Positions 50,407 through 59,359 of a DNA stretch of 64,000 nucleotides are shown one piece after another. Each line of letters begins with the position of its first letter. The stretch's first letter is position 1. The notes below the pieces were generated by a model, which had not been told where the DNA came from, did no database searches, and saw only the letters and a program-made list of their open reading frames with translations. Position numbers and translations under genes: made by a program. Source of the stretch: Mucilaginibacter gossypiicola (lineage in GTDB: Bacteria > Bacteroidota > Bacteroidia > Sphingobacteriales > Sphingobacteriaceae); NCBI RefSeq assembly GCF_900110105.1, contig NZ_FOCL01000004.1:310001-374000 (forward strand), given 5' to 3'.

Positions 50407-50955
50407 ATGAAAATATATACTAAAACGGGCGATAAAGGGTTTACCTCATTAATTGGTGGTACACGTGTGCCCAAGCATCATATCCGCATTGAAAGCTATG
50501 GTACGGTTGATGAACTCAACTCGTATATAGGGCTCATTAGCGATCAGGATATTGATGCGCATGATAAGGAGGTATTGAAGCAGATACAGGATAGATTGTT
50601 TACTATTGGATCATCATTGGCGGCAGACCCGGAACGGTCAAGAATGGTCATTCCCGACTTGCACCTGAGCGATATTGAAACGCTGGAAACAGAAATGGAT
50701 ACGATGAATGAAAATTTGCCACCGCTAAAACATTTTATTTTGCCTGGTGGTAGTAATACAATATCATTTTGCCATATTGCAAGATGCGTTTGCCGCCGTG
50801 CCGAAAGGATTACCGTTCAGCTTGCCGAAGAGAGTACAGTTGACGAAAAAGTGAATATTTATCTGAACAGGTTGAGCGATTACCTGTTCACTTTGGCACG
50901 CAAAATTGCAAATGTTAATAAAATAGCTGAAAATCAGTGGATACCACGGGTTTAA
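50407..50955 (+). CDS. PduO-type cob(I)alamin adenosyltransferase
   Basis: A 182-residue enzyme that adds the adenosyl group from ATP to cob(I)alamin, making coenzyme B12. The N-terminal ATP-binding motif KIYTKTGDKGFTSLIGGTRV is diagnostic, followed by KHHIRIESYGTVDELNSYIG. The C-terminal helix bundle contains FCHIARCVCRRAERITVQLA and NRLSDYLFTLARKIA. Length is standard. No other cobalamin gene or riboswitch is seen nearby, so it probably serves salvage for B12-dependent enzymes elsewhere. Confidence 0.94.
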   Translation: MKIYTKTGDKGFTSLIGGTRVPKHHIRIESYGTVDELNSYIGLISDQDIDAHDKEVLKQIQDRLFTIGSSLAADPERSRMVIPDLHLSDIETLETEMDTMNENLPPLKHFILPGGSNTISFCHIARCVCRRAERITVQLAEESTVDEKVNIYLNRLSDYLFTLARKIANVNKIAENQWIPRV

Positions 50956-50971
50956 AAAATTGAAAAAAAAT

Positions 50972-51004
50972 ATTGATATTCAATTTGAAAATGTTATACT
51001 TTTG
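50972..51004 (+). promoter_or_regulatory. promoter of the DUF2795 gene
   Basis: ATTG (50972-50975) and TACTTTTG (50997-51004) with a 21-base spacer. The -7 box matches TAnnTTTG fully; the -33 box is one base off TTTG. The start codon lies 45 bases downstream. Confidence 0.55.
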
Positions 51005-51049
51005 CGAAAAAGTAAATTTTACTGATAATTATAAATATAAATAAAAACG

Positions 51050-51271
51050 ATGTATTGGACACTTGAACTGGCATCGCACCTGGAAGATGCACCATGGCCC
51101 GCAACTAAAGACGAATTAATTGATTACGCTATCCGTTCAGGCGCTCCTGTTGAGGTTATCGAAAACCTTCAGGCACTTGAAGACGATGGTGAACCGTACG
51201 AAAATATTGAAGAGATCTGGCCGGATTATCCGACTAAAGACGACTTCTTCTTTAACGAAGACGAGTATTAA
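51050..51271 (+). CDS. DUF2795 family protein
   Basis: A 73-residue, strongly acidic cytosolic protein. MYWTLELASHLEDAPWPATK followed by DELIDYAIRSGAPVEVIENL is the DUF2795 pattern, a small helical domain. The C-terminal part is the acidic tail (IEEIWPDYPTKDDFFFNEDE) conserved in the Bacteroidetes group. Function is unknown. It has its own promoter and terminator, implying strong independent expression. Confidence 0.9.
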   Translation: MYWTLELASHLEDAPWPATKDELIDYAIRSGAPVEVIENLQALEDDGEPYENIEEIWPDYPTKDDFFFNEDEY

Positions 51272-51283
51272 AATACGATAATG

Positions 51284-51309
51284 AAACCCTTAGCAATGAG
51301 GGTTTTTTT
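51284..51309 (+). terminator. terminator of the DUF2795 gene
   Basis: AAACCCT (51284-51290) pairs with AGGGTTT (51299-51305) and is followed by a T-run to 51309. Confidence 0.82.
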
Positions 51310-51381
51310 ATTAACCACTACTTTTTGGAATGATTTTAGTATAGATGAATACACATTTACTTAACTAAAAACATTACAAAA

Positions 51382-51528
51382 ATGAGAGGCTTACTGTACA
51401 TTATCGCTGTTATCCTGGTTATAGGATGGGCAATTGGATTTTTTGCATACTCTGCACCGGGTTTGATTCACGTTTTATTGGTAATAGCTATTATAGCCTT
51501 GCTTTTAGGCGTGATCAGGCGTGCGTAA
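51382..51528 (+). CDS. lmo0937-family small membrane protein
   Basis: A 48-residue protein (MRGLLYIIAVILVIGWAIGF, then SAPGLIHVLLVIAIIALLLG) with two membrane segments joined by a short Tyr-Ser-Ala-Pro-Gly turn. Size, the Gly-Leu-Ile-His-Val-Leu-Leu core and the basic end match the lmo0937 family of tiny membrane proteins found across bacteria, often stress-induced and of unknown function. The ATG follows an A-rich stretch (ACATTACAAAA), the usual Bacteroidetes start context. Confidence 0.85.
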   Translation: MRGLLYIIAVILVIGWAIGFFAYSAPGLIHVLLVIAIIALLLGVIRRA

Positions 51529-51555
51529 ACAATTTTAACCTTGTATTGCAAATAG

Positions 51556-51588
51556 AAAAAGCCACGGCTGTTAAAGCTGTGGCTTTTT
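51556..51588. terminator. bidirectional terminator between lmo0937-like gene and ispD
   Basis: AAAAAGCCACGGCT (51556-51569) pairs with AGCTGTGGCTTTTT (51575-51588) with one G-U pair. A-run and T-run flank it, so it works both ways. Its right arm overlaps the last codons of ispD. Confidence 0.88.
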
Positions 51589-52299
51589 GCTTAAAAGTAA
51601 TTCGGCGATGGCAATATCCTCAGGAAAAGTGATCTTGATATTGCTGTGATTACCTTCTGTAAGTTTTATTTCGGCACCGTATTGCTCTACCACGCTGGCA
51701 TCATCCGTAAATTTAGTATCAAAGGGCTGTTCATAGGCTTTCCTTAGCAAGGATGCCTTAAACGTTTGCGGGGTTTGTACCAGGTATATCTCATCCCTGA
51801 TCAGGCTTACCGACCGGCCATCTTTCACCTGGCGTATCGAATCGCGGCTTTTAACTGCCACTACGGCTGTTCCGTATTCGGCAGCATATTGATAGGCCTC
51901 GTCGATAATATCGGGCGAAATAAGCGGCCGTACGGCGTCATGCACAGCAACCAGGGCTTCGTTGTCTGTAATTAAATCGAGCCCGTTCTTAACCGAGTGG
52001 AAACGGGTTTCGCCGCCGGTAACCAATTGGTGGGGAATAGTAAAAGCATGTTCGCGGATTAGCTGTTGCCAGTAGCTATGATAAGCTAAAGGTAAAACCA
52101 GGATAATGTTGGGTTTCGCTTCCGACCGCTCAAAAGCTGCAATGGTATGCATGAGCACAGGTTTGCGGTTGAGCAGTAAAAATTGTTTAGGTACCGTCGA
52201 TTGCATCCTGCTACCTGAGCCGCCGGCAACTATGATAACGTAGTTTTTGTTTTTAGATATGAGATGTGAGATATGAGATGTGAGATTGGAAGTCATCAT
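51571..52299 (-). CDS. ispD: 2-C-methyl-D-erythritol 4-phosphate cytidylyltransferase
   Basis: Third enzyme of the MEP isoprenoid pathway, making CDP-methylerythritol from MEP and CTP. Motifs are VIIVAGGSGSRMQSTVPKQF (nucleotide-binding loop), VTGGETRFHSVKNGL, ALVAVHDAVRPLISPDII, and LVQTPQTFKASLLRKAY with FTDDASVVEQYG. No Met occurs directly before the VIIVAGG strand, so translation must begin in the upstream segment MMTSNLTSHISHLISKNKN, which is encoded by a dispersed GAGATATGAGATGTGAGA-type repeat. The enzyme core is complete; the extra 15-residue tail is probably harmless. Confidence 0.93.
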   Translation of the reverse strand: MMTSNLTSHISHLISKNKNYVIIVAGGSGSRMQSTVPKQFLLLNRKPVLMHTIAAFERSEAKPNIILVLPLAYHSYWQQLIREHAFTIPHQLVTGGETRFHSVKNGLDLITDNEALVAVHDAVRPLISPDIIDEAYQYAAEYGTAVVAVKSRDSIRQVKDGRSVSLIRDEIYLVQTPQTFKASLLRKAYEQPFDTKFTDDASVVEQYGAEIKLTEGNHSNIKITFPEDIAIAELLLSKKPQL

Positions 52300-52394
52300 G
52301 ATTTAAGTCGACTAATATCTTGTAAAATTGGCTGCAAAAGAAATAAGATCCGAAAGTATCAGGGAATCGCTTTTAAAATCAATAGTAAATACGG

Positions 52395-52538
52395 GGCACC
52401 TACGGAGCCTTAAAGTTTCCATTTTGTTTCCTATAAACACGATACTCCTACGGAGTGTCTTATGAGTTGCTTTAAACTCCGTAGGAGTATCGTGTTTATA
52501 GGTATTTTGCCCGCAATATATTGGCTCCGTTAGGTGCC
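52395..52538. repeat. nested-palindrome intergenic element (MITE-like)
   Basis: Outer arms GGCACCTACGGAGCC (52395-52409) and GGCTCCGTTAGGTGCC (52523-52538) pair with one extra base. Inside, 52430-52456 and 52476-52502 are perfect 27-base inverted repeats separated by 19 bases and containing CTCCTACGGAGT. The element has no ORF, fills the ispD-queA gap and looks like a mobile or dispersed repeat. Confidence 0.8.
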
Positions 52539-52612
52539 ACGTGTTTTAAAAGCGATTTTCCTGCTCAAAGCTCGTGGTATGTCTCAAATCTCAGATCTAA
52601 TAAAACTACCAC

Positions 52613-52650
52613 AAAAAAAATGAGATATGAAACCATGGTCTCATATCTCA
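52613..52650 (-). terminator. queA terminator within a GAGATATGA repeat
   Basis: TGAGATATGA (52621-52630) and TCATATCTCA (52641-52650) flank ACCATGGT, giving a nearly perfect 30-base palindrome. On the minus strand it is followed by eight T residues (52613-52620), so it should stop queA transcription. Confidence 0.82.
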
Positions 52651-52677
52651 AATCTTATATCTAAAATCTAAATAAAA

Positions 52678-53727
52678 TTAGATGATCAGCATTGCGTCGC
52701 CGTAGCTGTAAAAGCGGTACTTCTCTTTTACTGCTATTTCGTACGCGTTCATTACGTTTTCGTAACCTCCAAATGCTGCAATCATCATCAATAAAGTTGA
52801 TTCGGGCGTATGGAAGTTAGTGATCATTGAGTTGGCAATGCTAAAGTCGTACGGAGGGAAGATAAACTTGCTTGTCCAGTCGTTAGCAGCTTTCAATGTT
52901 TTGTTTGCAGATACTGCAGATTCGATAGTACGCATTGAAGTAGTACCAACAGCACAGATACGGGCTTTACGCTCAATACCACGATTTACGATATCAGCTT
53001 GTTTTTGCTCGATAATGAATTGTTCTGAATCCATTTTGTGCTTGGTTAAATCCTCAACCTCAACCGGGCGGAAGGTGCCTAAACCAACGTGCAGCGTAAC
53101 CTCGGCAAAATCAACACCTTTTAATTCAAGGCGTTTCATTAACTCGCGGCTAAAGTGTAAGCCTGCGGTAGGAGCTGCAACAGCACCTTCGTGTTTAGCG
53201 AAAATGGTTTGGTAGCGCTCTTTATCTTCGGCAGTAGCTTTACGTTTAATATATTTTGGAAGCGGTGTTTCGCCTAAAATTTCAACGTTACGACGGAATT
53301 CTTCGTCGGTACCGTCAAACAGGAAACGGATAGTACGACCACGTGAAGTAGTGTTATCCACAACCTCGGCAATCAGTAAATCATCGTCGCCAAAATATAA
53401 TTTATTGCCTACGCGTATTTTACGTGCCGGATCAACCAGTACATCCCATAAACGTAGCTCCTTATTCAATTCGCGAAGCAAAAATACTTCGATGGTAGCA
53501 CCTGTTTTTTCTTTGTTGCCATATAAACGGGCAGGGAAAACTTTGGTATTATTAAGGATCATTACATCCTTATCATGAAAGTAATCCAGCACGTCTTTAA
53601 ATATTTTATGCTCAATTTTGCCCGAATCTTTGTGTAAAACCATTAAACGTGATTCATCGCGGGTAGCAGAGGGTGTATGGGCGATAAGGGATTCAGGTAA
53701 GTTGAATTTAAATTGAGATAATTTCAT
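52678..53727 (-). CDS. queA: S-adenosylmethionine:tRNA ribosyltransferase-isomerase
   Basis: Makes epoxyqueuosine in the wobble position of GUN-decoding tRNAs, using the ribosyl part of SAM. The 349-residue sequence is a full match: LSQFKFNLPESLIAHTPSAT with RDESRLMVLH, NNTKVFPARLYGNKEKTGA, RYQTIFAKHEGAVAAPTAGL with HFS, VTLHVGLGTFRPVEVEDL, GTTSMRTIES, and TNFHTPESTLLMMIAAFGG near the end. Other queuosine genes are not in the window. A good -7 box (TACATTTG, minus strand, 53755-53762) lies upstream. Confidence 0.97.
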   Translation of the reverse strand: MKLSQFKFNLPESLIAHTPSATRDESRLMVLHKDSGKIEHKIFKDVLDYFHDKDVMILNNTKVFPARLYGNKEKTGATIEVFLLRELNKELRLWDVLVDPARKIRVGNKLYFGDDDLLIAEVVDNTTSRGRTIRFLFDGTDEEFRRNVEILGETPLPKYIKRKATAEDKERYQTIFAKHEGAVAAPTAGLHFSRELMKRLELKGVDFAEVTLHVGLGTFRPVEVEDLTKHKMDSEQFIIEQKQADIVNRGIERKARICAVGTTSMRTIESAVSANKTLKAANDWTSKFIFPPYDFSIANSMITNFHTPESTLLMMIAAFGGYENVMNAYEIAVKEKYRFYSYGDAMLII

Positions 53728-53754
53728 GCTTGTTTTTATGAATTTTCAAGGGCG

Positions 53755-53762
53755 CAAATGTA
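53755..53762 (-). promoter_or_regulatory. -7 box of queA
   Basis: CAAATGTA on the plus strand is TACATTTG on the minus strand, a full TAnnTTTG match 28 bases before the queA start codon. The -33 element is weak. Confidence 0.5.
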
Positions 53763-53985
53763 CGAATTTTTTTGTTAATTTAACAGATTTTTTTAAGAAG
53801 CAGTTTAATTACACTACCGTTATATTAATTGAAAAATACTGTAACTTAAATCAAGTGCTGTTGTCTAAAAAATATTGACAGGCAATTTTACATATCAGCA
53901 ATAAAATGGCCCGTTATTTTATTACCTCCGCGCGCTGACTGTGCAATATATTGAATGATTAACAAGTAAGATCAAAATAAGTTAT

Positions 53986-55233
53986 ATGCTTTTTTTAAAA
54001 CTTTTAAGGGAAAGTTTTTTGTTTGCAGGCGATGCCCTGAGGCAGAACAAAACACGTACATTACTGTCATTGCTTGGGGTAACCATCGGTATATTTACCA
54101 TCATAGCCGTTCAATCGGCGGTTGATACGCTGCGTAATAACCTTCAGAACAGCGTTAACAAGCTGGGTAATAACAGTATCTATGTGCAAAAATGGCCATG
54201 GGTAGGAGGAAGTGATTTTCCGTGGTGGAAATACCTGCAAAGGCCCGAATCTGATCTTCGCGATTTTAACGAGCTCTCCCGCCGTATCACAACTGCCGAA
54301 GCTTTATCGTACGAAATAAATATTGATAACCGTACCATAAAATATAAAAGTAACACGGTTGAAGGCGCACAGGTTGACGCTGCATCAGCAGATCATGATA
54401 AAACCTGGAACTTCGATTTTGAAAGCGGCAGGTACTTTACCGAAATGGAATCAAAAACCGGTGCACCTATAACTAATATCGGCTACGATATTGCACAAAA
54501 TCTTTTTCCTGATGGTGACGCCGTAGGAAAGCAGATTAAAGTAATGGGACGCTATGTTACCATTGTGGGCGTATTTTCAAAGCAGGGTAAAGATATGCTT
54601 GGAATTTCGACTGATAAGGAGGTATTACTGCCTCTTAACTTTGCACGCAACTTAATTGATATTCAAAGTTCAAAATATGGCCCCTCAATTATTGTACGGG
54701 GTAAAAAAGGCATTCCTACCGATGATGTTGAGAGTGAGATCAAGGGCTTGATGCGTTCTATCAGGAGGTTAAGACCCGGTGCTGATGATAATTTTTCATT
54801 AAACCGTACAACCATGATCACTCAGCAGCTTGACGATTTGTTTAAAGTTGTTAATATTGCCGGTGCCATTATTGGTGGTTTCTCCATTCTTGTTGGCGGC
54901 TTTGGCATTGCCAATATCATGTTTGTGTCGGTAAAGGAACGTACCAATATTATCGGTATACAAAAATCATTAGGCGCTAAAAACTATTTCATATTATTGC
55001 AGTTCTTAATTGAATCGGTACTCCTCTGTTTTGTTGGCGGGATTATCGGGTTGTTTTTTGTGTATCTGGGGACGTTTGCCGTCAAGGCAGCTTTAGATGT
55101 GCAGGTAATACTTGATGCTGCTAACATTTCAAGAGGTTTAAGCTATTCAATTATTATAGGTGTAATAGCGGGTATCATTCCTGCTTATTCGGCTTCACGA
55201 CTGGATCCGGTGGAAGCCATCCGTACAAATTAA
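53986..55233 (+). CDS. MacB/FtsX-like ABC transporter permease
   Basis: A 415-residue inner-membrane protein with the MacB plan: an N-terminal membrane helix (LLSLLGVTIGIFTIIAVQSA), a periplasmic core domain of about 230 residues (GSDFPWWKYLQRPESDLRDF, GRYFTEMESKTGAPI), and three C-terminal FtsX helices starting AGAIIGGFSILVGGFGIANI and ending GIIPAYSASRLDPVEAIRTN. The ATPase subunit is not adjacent. Such permeases drive efflux or envelope processes. A lipoprotein gene follows after seven bases and may be a partner. Confidence 0.92.
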   Translation: MLFLKLLRESFLFAGDALRQNKTRTLLSLLGVTIGIFTIIAVQSAVDTLRNNLQNSVNKLGNNSIYVQKWPWVGGSDFPWWKYLQRPESDLRDFNELSRRITTAEALSYEINIDNRTIKYKSNTVEGAQVDAASADHDKTWNFDFESGRYFTEMESKTGAPITNIGYDIAQNLFPDGDAVGKQIKVMGRYVTIVGVFSKQGKDMLGISTDKEVLLPLNFARNLIDIQSSKYGPSIIVRGKKGIPTDDVESEIKGLMRSIRRLRPGADDNFSLNRTTMITQQLDDLFKVVNIAGAIIGGFSILVGGFGIANIMFVSVKERTNIIGIQKSLGAKNYFILLQFLIESVLLCFVGGIIGLFFVYLGTFAVKAALDVQVILDAANISRGLSYSIIIGVIAGIIPAYSASRLDPVEAIRTN

Positions 55234-55240
55234 TAATGAT

Positions 55241-55774
55241 ATGAAAACTATTAAAGGATTTTGTTTTTTAGCGGTTTTAGCTGTTGCCGCTGCATGTAAT
55301 CAACCTGCAAAACAGCAGGAAACCACTAAAACAGACACAACAGCCACCGCTAAACCTGCTGAAACTCAGGTTGCCGCTGATACTTCAAATACAAGCGATG
55401 TTTTAAAGGCTTATATAGCTTTAAAAGACGAATTTATTAAATCGGACGCTGCAGGTATCAAAACAGCTGCTACTGATCTGGAAACCAAATTGTCGGGGAT
55501 TAAAGGCTGCACTGAAACTGCTACTGTAGCCCATCAAATAACTACGGCGGCTGATATTAAGGCGCAACGCGACGCGTTTTTGGTGTTGAGCAAAGATGTA
55601 ATTGCATTGGTAAAAGGTGCTAAGTTAAAATCAGCCCCGATTTATGTTGATTTTTGCCCGATGGCGGACGGCGGAAAAGGTGGATACTGGCTTTCAGCAA
55701 CTAAGCCTATTGTAAATCCATATTTTCCCGAGCACATGAAGGAGTGCGGAACGGTGAAGGAACAGATTAACTAA
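55241..55774 (+). CDS. DUF3347-domain lipoprotein
   Basis: A 177-residue lipoprotein (lipobox AVAAAC, Cys19) with a Thr/Ala-rich linker, then a DUF3347 domain: LKAYIALKDEFIKSDAAGIK, QRDAFLVLSKDVIALVKG, and the conserved end IYVDFCPMADGGKGGYWLSA with PYFPEHMKECG. DUF3347 also occurs fused to CusB-type metal-efflux adaptors, and the Cys, Met and His residues could bind copper. It lies seven bases behind an ABC permease gene, so they are cotranscribed. Confidence 0.9.
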   Translation: MKTIKGFCFLAVLAVAAACNQPAKQQETTKTDTTATAKPAETQVAADTSNTSDVLKAYIALKDEFIKSDAAGIKTAATDLETKLSGIKGCTETATVAHQITTAADIKAQRDAFLVLSKDVIALVKGAKLKSAPIYVDFCPMADGGKGGYWLSATKPIVNPYFPEHMKECGTVKEQIN

Positions 55775-55821
55775 GACTGCCGATCTTTTTTTGACTACGC
55801 TGATTTCGTTGATGATATTTT

Positions 55822-55853
55822 AAAGCGATAGGTGATACCTGTCGCTTTTTTTT
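55822..55853 (+). terminator. terminator after the DUF3347 gene
   Basis: AAAGCGATAGGT (55822-55833) pairs with ACCTGTCGCTTT (55837-55848), with one G-U pair, and runs into eight T residues. Confidence 0.88.
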
Positions 55854-55939
55854 AGAACCGTGATTTTCGTGATTGAAGGATTTCATGATATTTTGACAGG
55901 GTTGATTGAACAGGCAAATCTTAAATCTAACCTCCGAAA

Positions 55940-58900
55940 TCAAATTCCCGCCGACTGCTTGATATACTTTGCAAGCTTACTGTATAATACTTCGGGAACA
56001 AAGGGTTTGGTAAGATAATCAACCATGCCGGCCGCCAGGGCTTTTTGATAGGTCTCCGGCATAGCATCAGCTGTGAGGGCTATGATTGGGAGGTTGGGCC
56101 AGGCTTGTTTGATAACTGCTGTAGCTTCAAAGCCGTCCATAACAGGCATTTGTAAGTCCATTATAATAATGTCATAAGCGTTGTGGTTAACCAGGTCGAC
56201 AGCTATTTGACCGTTCAACGCTTCCTGAACGTGCGCATTCCAGCGTTTTAAAAATTTACCGGCTATCATCAGGTTCATTTTATTGTCGTCAACAACTAAA
56301 ATGTTCATGCCCTGCAGGTTATTGCTTTCTGTATCAACCGGGGTAACAAGGGGTTTTGCAACAATGGCTTCAGGGGAGATGGTAAAATTTATGGCGAAGC
56401 TAAATGTGGTACCTTTACCAAGTTCGCTTGAAACGGCAATTGTGCCTTTATGCAGTTCAACCAATCGTTTAGTAATTGCCAAACCCAAACCGGTGCCGCC
56501 ATAGTCATTATCAATAACCTGCTGGTCCTGCATAAAAGGATCAAAAACAACGTTAAAGCTTTCGGGCGAAATGCCGATACCTGTATCAGTAACTGCAAAT
56601 TTGATGTTAACCGTGTTGTTAGTTATCACATCCTTATCCAGTCGGATAGTTACTTTGCCGGCATGTGTGAATTTTATAGCATTGCTAATCAGGTTATTAA
56701 GTATCTGATTCAGGCGCATAGCATCGCCTGTTAAATCGCCCGGAATGGTATCGTCGATTATCATTTCAAGTACTAATTGCTTTTCTGCAGCCCGGGCATC
56801 AAAAGATTGTTTTATCCTGCGGATCAACTGGTGGATGTTGAACCTCGAATTGTTTAGTTCCAGTTTACCGGCCTCGATCTTGTTATAATCTAAAATATCA
56901 TTGATGATGGCCAACAGGTTTTCGCCCGAAAACTTGAGGGTGTTAAGGTATTCCATCTGCTCCGGTCTCGGATTTTCGTCAAGCAGAAGGTTTGTTGTAC
57001 CAATAACCGCATTCATAGGCGTGCGAATTTCGTGGCTCATGATAGATAAAAACTCCGATTTAAACTTTGATGATTTTTCGGCCATCTCTTTGGCCCAAAT
57101 CAGGTCCATACGTGCTTTTTCCTGGTCCGTAATATCCTCACCAAGTGCAGTGGTTTCTTTAAAAGCGCCGTTTTCATCATAAAATACAGTATTCTGCCAG
57201 CTTATGATCCGCTGCTCGCCGTTACGGCAAATAATAGGATTAGTGTAGTGGGGTAAAAAACTGTCATTTATAAACCAGCTCTTTAAAAAATCCCGCAAAT
57301 CATCAGGAATAAAATTGTCCATCCAATTCATTCCTATGATCTCGGCCTGGCTATATCCCACCAGGTTTGCCAGGTATTTGTTGCAAAAAGTAACAATACC
57401 CTTGCTGTTAACTGTAATAGCTACCATGTTAACGGTTTCCAACACCTGCCTGTATTTGCTCTCAGCTTCCCTGAAATCAAGTTCGGCCTGTTTACGCTCT
57501 GTAATATCCTGTAGGGTACCTATAATTTTACGTACGCTTCCGTCTTCATTATAAAGGCGTTTACCGGCTATAATACTCAGGTGTTTTAAAGTGCCCCGGG
57601 GAGTTATAATACGATATTCATGGGATGGGTCCATGGTGTTTGCATCGCTTTGTAAAAGTTTCCTGATGATTAGTTTGTCGTTGGGATGCACGTATTTGAG
57701 CAGCAGGTTTACAAATGTTTTCCTGTACAGTGAAGTGTCTTCCCCAAGCTCATAAATATTATTCAACTCGTCCGACCAGCTGAGGTTGCCTGTGGTTACG
57801 TCATATTTCCAGTTGCCTATTTTGGCAATAGCCTGGGCTTCCATCAGTTCAAGCTGGCTTAGCTTAACCGCTTTATCGGCCAGGCGGGCTTCAGTGATAT
57901 CCTGTATAATACCAAATGTCCGAGCACCTACGTCTGATGTTAATTTCTTTTCTCCGCGCTGGATCCTGATGTATTTTAACGTGCCGGCGGGTGTAATAAA
58001 TTTATGCTCAATTTTATTTTGAGCTGTTTTGCGTATGGATGAAAGGTATTCATAAACATTTTCCCTGTCATCGGGATGTACCAGGCTGATATAATATTGA
58101 AAACGGCTCATGCCTTCGGGGATTTTTTCAATCCCAAGCAGATCGTTCAGGTTGGCCGACCAAAACGTTTCCTTACTTTCATGATCATACCACCAGTTTC
58201 CTGTTTTTGCTATGTTTTGAGCTTCCAATAATAACCCTTCGTTTTCTTTAAGGGCTCGTTCATATTTCTTTTGCTCTGTTATATCTACTACCGATGCCGA
58301 GATCCGCCCTGTATAGCCTGTTGTTTTATCAAATATCGGGGTAAAGTTGGCTGTAAATGAATGCCCGCTGTCGTAATCAGACAAAAACTCAATTGATATC
58401 GGCTTGCGGTTTTCTATTACATAGTTTAATGCCTTGTCATATTTTTCGGCTTTTTGCGGGCCAACAACCTGGTCCAGTGTTTTCCCTACGGCTATCCGCG
58501 GGTCAACCGCGCGTTCTGTTATTTCATTAAACCAAACGTTGATGCAGGTTTTACTTTCGTCAAACTCAAAAATAATATCGTTAAGTGAGTTAATAAGCGC
58601 ATTAAGATGCCTGCGGCTTTCACGTAACTTGGCATCGTTAACCATAAGGCTTTGATTGAGCTTCATTACATTATCAACCGCGCTTTTGAGCTGGTATTGA
58701 TAAGCCATTACCACTAAAAATGAAATATAGGCTATTAATGTAAAAAACAACAAAAGCACGATAAGCATAGCAGGCGAAATAGCAAGCCTGGGAGCCGTGA
58801 AATACGCAGCTAAAATGGCAGCAAGATTAGCTGCGCTGATAATTATAAACTCTCTGCGCTTTTTGCAAAAAAGGGTTAAGGCGATAAAGATCGTAATAGC

Positions 58901-59227
58901 ACTGAACAAATTGACGCGGTCGAACCCATTTTGACCGAGTAAAATGCAGTTGTTTATTATCAGGAACGATGATATGGTAGCAAAAATCCCTGCTTTATAA
59001 AAAGTCTTGTTGTTTATGAAAGAAAAAAAAAGTGAAACAGCGCAAAAAAAACAGTTTATCAACCTTAACCAAAAAGGATCATAAGAATTATTGGAGCATA
59101 GATAATGTAACGAGGGGCTTGCAATGAATAAACCTATAAGTAAAAGCCGGTAAATGGTAGCTTCGTTTTGGATCATTACCAATGAGTTACCTTTTAACGA
59201 CATGTTTTGGAGTAATTTTTTAATCAA
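55940..59227 (-). CDS. hybrid sensor histidine kinase with six membrane helices, four PAS domains and a receiver
   Basis: A 1095-residue inner-membrane signalling protein. Residues about 25-190 hold six membrane segments without a large periplasmic loop. Four PAS-type domains follow (about 205-330, 335-460, 460-590, 590-715; LEAQNIAKTGNWWYDHES and MEAQAIAKIGNWKYD begin two of them). The kinase core has His732 in LSIMSHEIRTPMNAVIG, N-box NAIKFTHAG, G1 DTGIGISPE and G2 GGTGLGLAITKR. The C-terminal receiver has Asp1024 in IIIMDLQMPVMDG. No output DNA-binding protein is adjacent, so the target is unknown. A start at 59203 is also possible. Confidence 0.92.
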   Translation of the reverse strand: MIKKLLQNMSLKGNSLVMIQNEATIYRLLLIGLFIASPSLHYLCSNNSYDPFWLRLINCFFCAVSLFFSFINNKTFYKAGIFATISSFLIINNCILLGQNGFDRVNLFSAITIFIALTLFCKKRREFIIISAANLAAILAAYFTAPRLAISPAMLIVLLLFFTLIAYISFLVVMAYQYQLKSAVDNVMKLNQSLMVNDAKLRESRRHLNALINSLNDIIFEFDESKTCINVWFNEITERAVDPRIAVGKTLDQVVGPQKAEKYDKALNYVIENRKPISIEFLSDYDSGHSFTANFTPIFDKTTGYTGRISASVVDITEQKKYERALKENEGLLLEAQNIAKTGNWWYDHESKETFWSANLNDLLGIEKIPEGMSRFQYYISLVHPDDRENVYEYLSSIRKTAQNKIEHKFITPAGTLKYIRIQRGEKKLTSDVGARTFGIIQDITEARLADKAVKLSQLELMEAQAIAKIGNWKYDVTTGNLSWSDELNNIYELGEDTSLYRKTFVNLLLKYVHPNDKLIIRKLLQSDANTMDPSHEYRIITPRGTLKHLSIIAGKRLYNEDGSVRKIIGTLQDITERKQAELDFREAESKYRQVLETVNMVAITVNSKGIVTFCNKYLANLVGYSQAEIIGMNWMDNFIPDDLRDFLKSWFINDSFLPHYTNPIICRNGEQRIISWQNTVFYDENGAFKETTALGEDITDQEKARMDLIWAKEMAEKSSKFKSEFLSIMSHEIRTPMNAVIGTTNLLLDENPRPEQMEYLNTLKFSGENLLAIINDILDYNKIEAGKLELNNSRFNIHQLIRRIKQSFDARAAEKQLVLEMIIDDTIPGDLTGDAMRLNQILNNLISNAIKFTHAGKVTIRLDKDVITNNTVNIKFAVTDTGIGISPESFNVVFDPFMQDQQVIDNDYGGTGLGLAITKRLVELHKGTIAVSSELGKGTTFSFAINFTISPEAIVAKPLVTPVDTESNNLQGMNILVVDDNKMNLMIAGKFLKRWNAHVQEALNGQIAVDLVNHNAYDIIIMDLQMPVMDGFEATAVIKQAWPNLPIIALTADAMPETYQKALAAGMVDYLTKPFVPEVLYSKLAKYIKQSAGI

Positions 59228-59332
59228 TTATTAACCTTTATAAACATAAATACAGGTGTTAAAATAATAAATTTGCCCGAAATTTTTACAAACAGTAAAT
59301 TATATTAGCGGTTATTAATACGCAGATTTATT

Positions 59333-59340
59333 TACATTTG
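59333..59340 (+). promoter_or_regulatory. -7 box of the citrate synthase gene
   Basis: TACATTTG, a full TAnnTTTG match, 19 bases before the start codon. TTAG at 59305-59308 could serve as a weak -33 box at 24 bases. Confidence 0.5.
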
Positions 59341-59359
59341 TTGCAGATACAAATTTTCT

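Noticed and set aside
52820..53215. 131-codon plus-strand frame opposite queA
   Set aside because: It lies wholly within queA on the other strand; queA is a complete and well-conserved gene.
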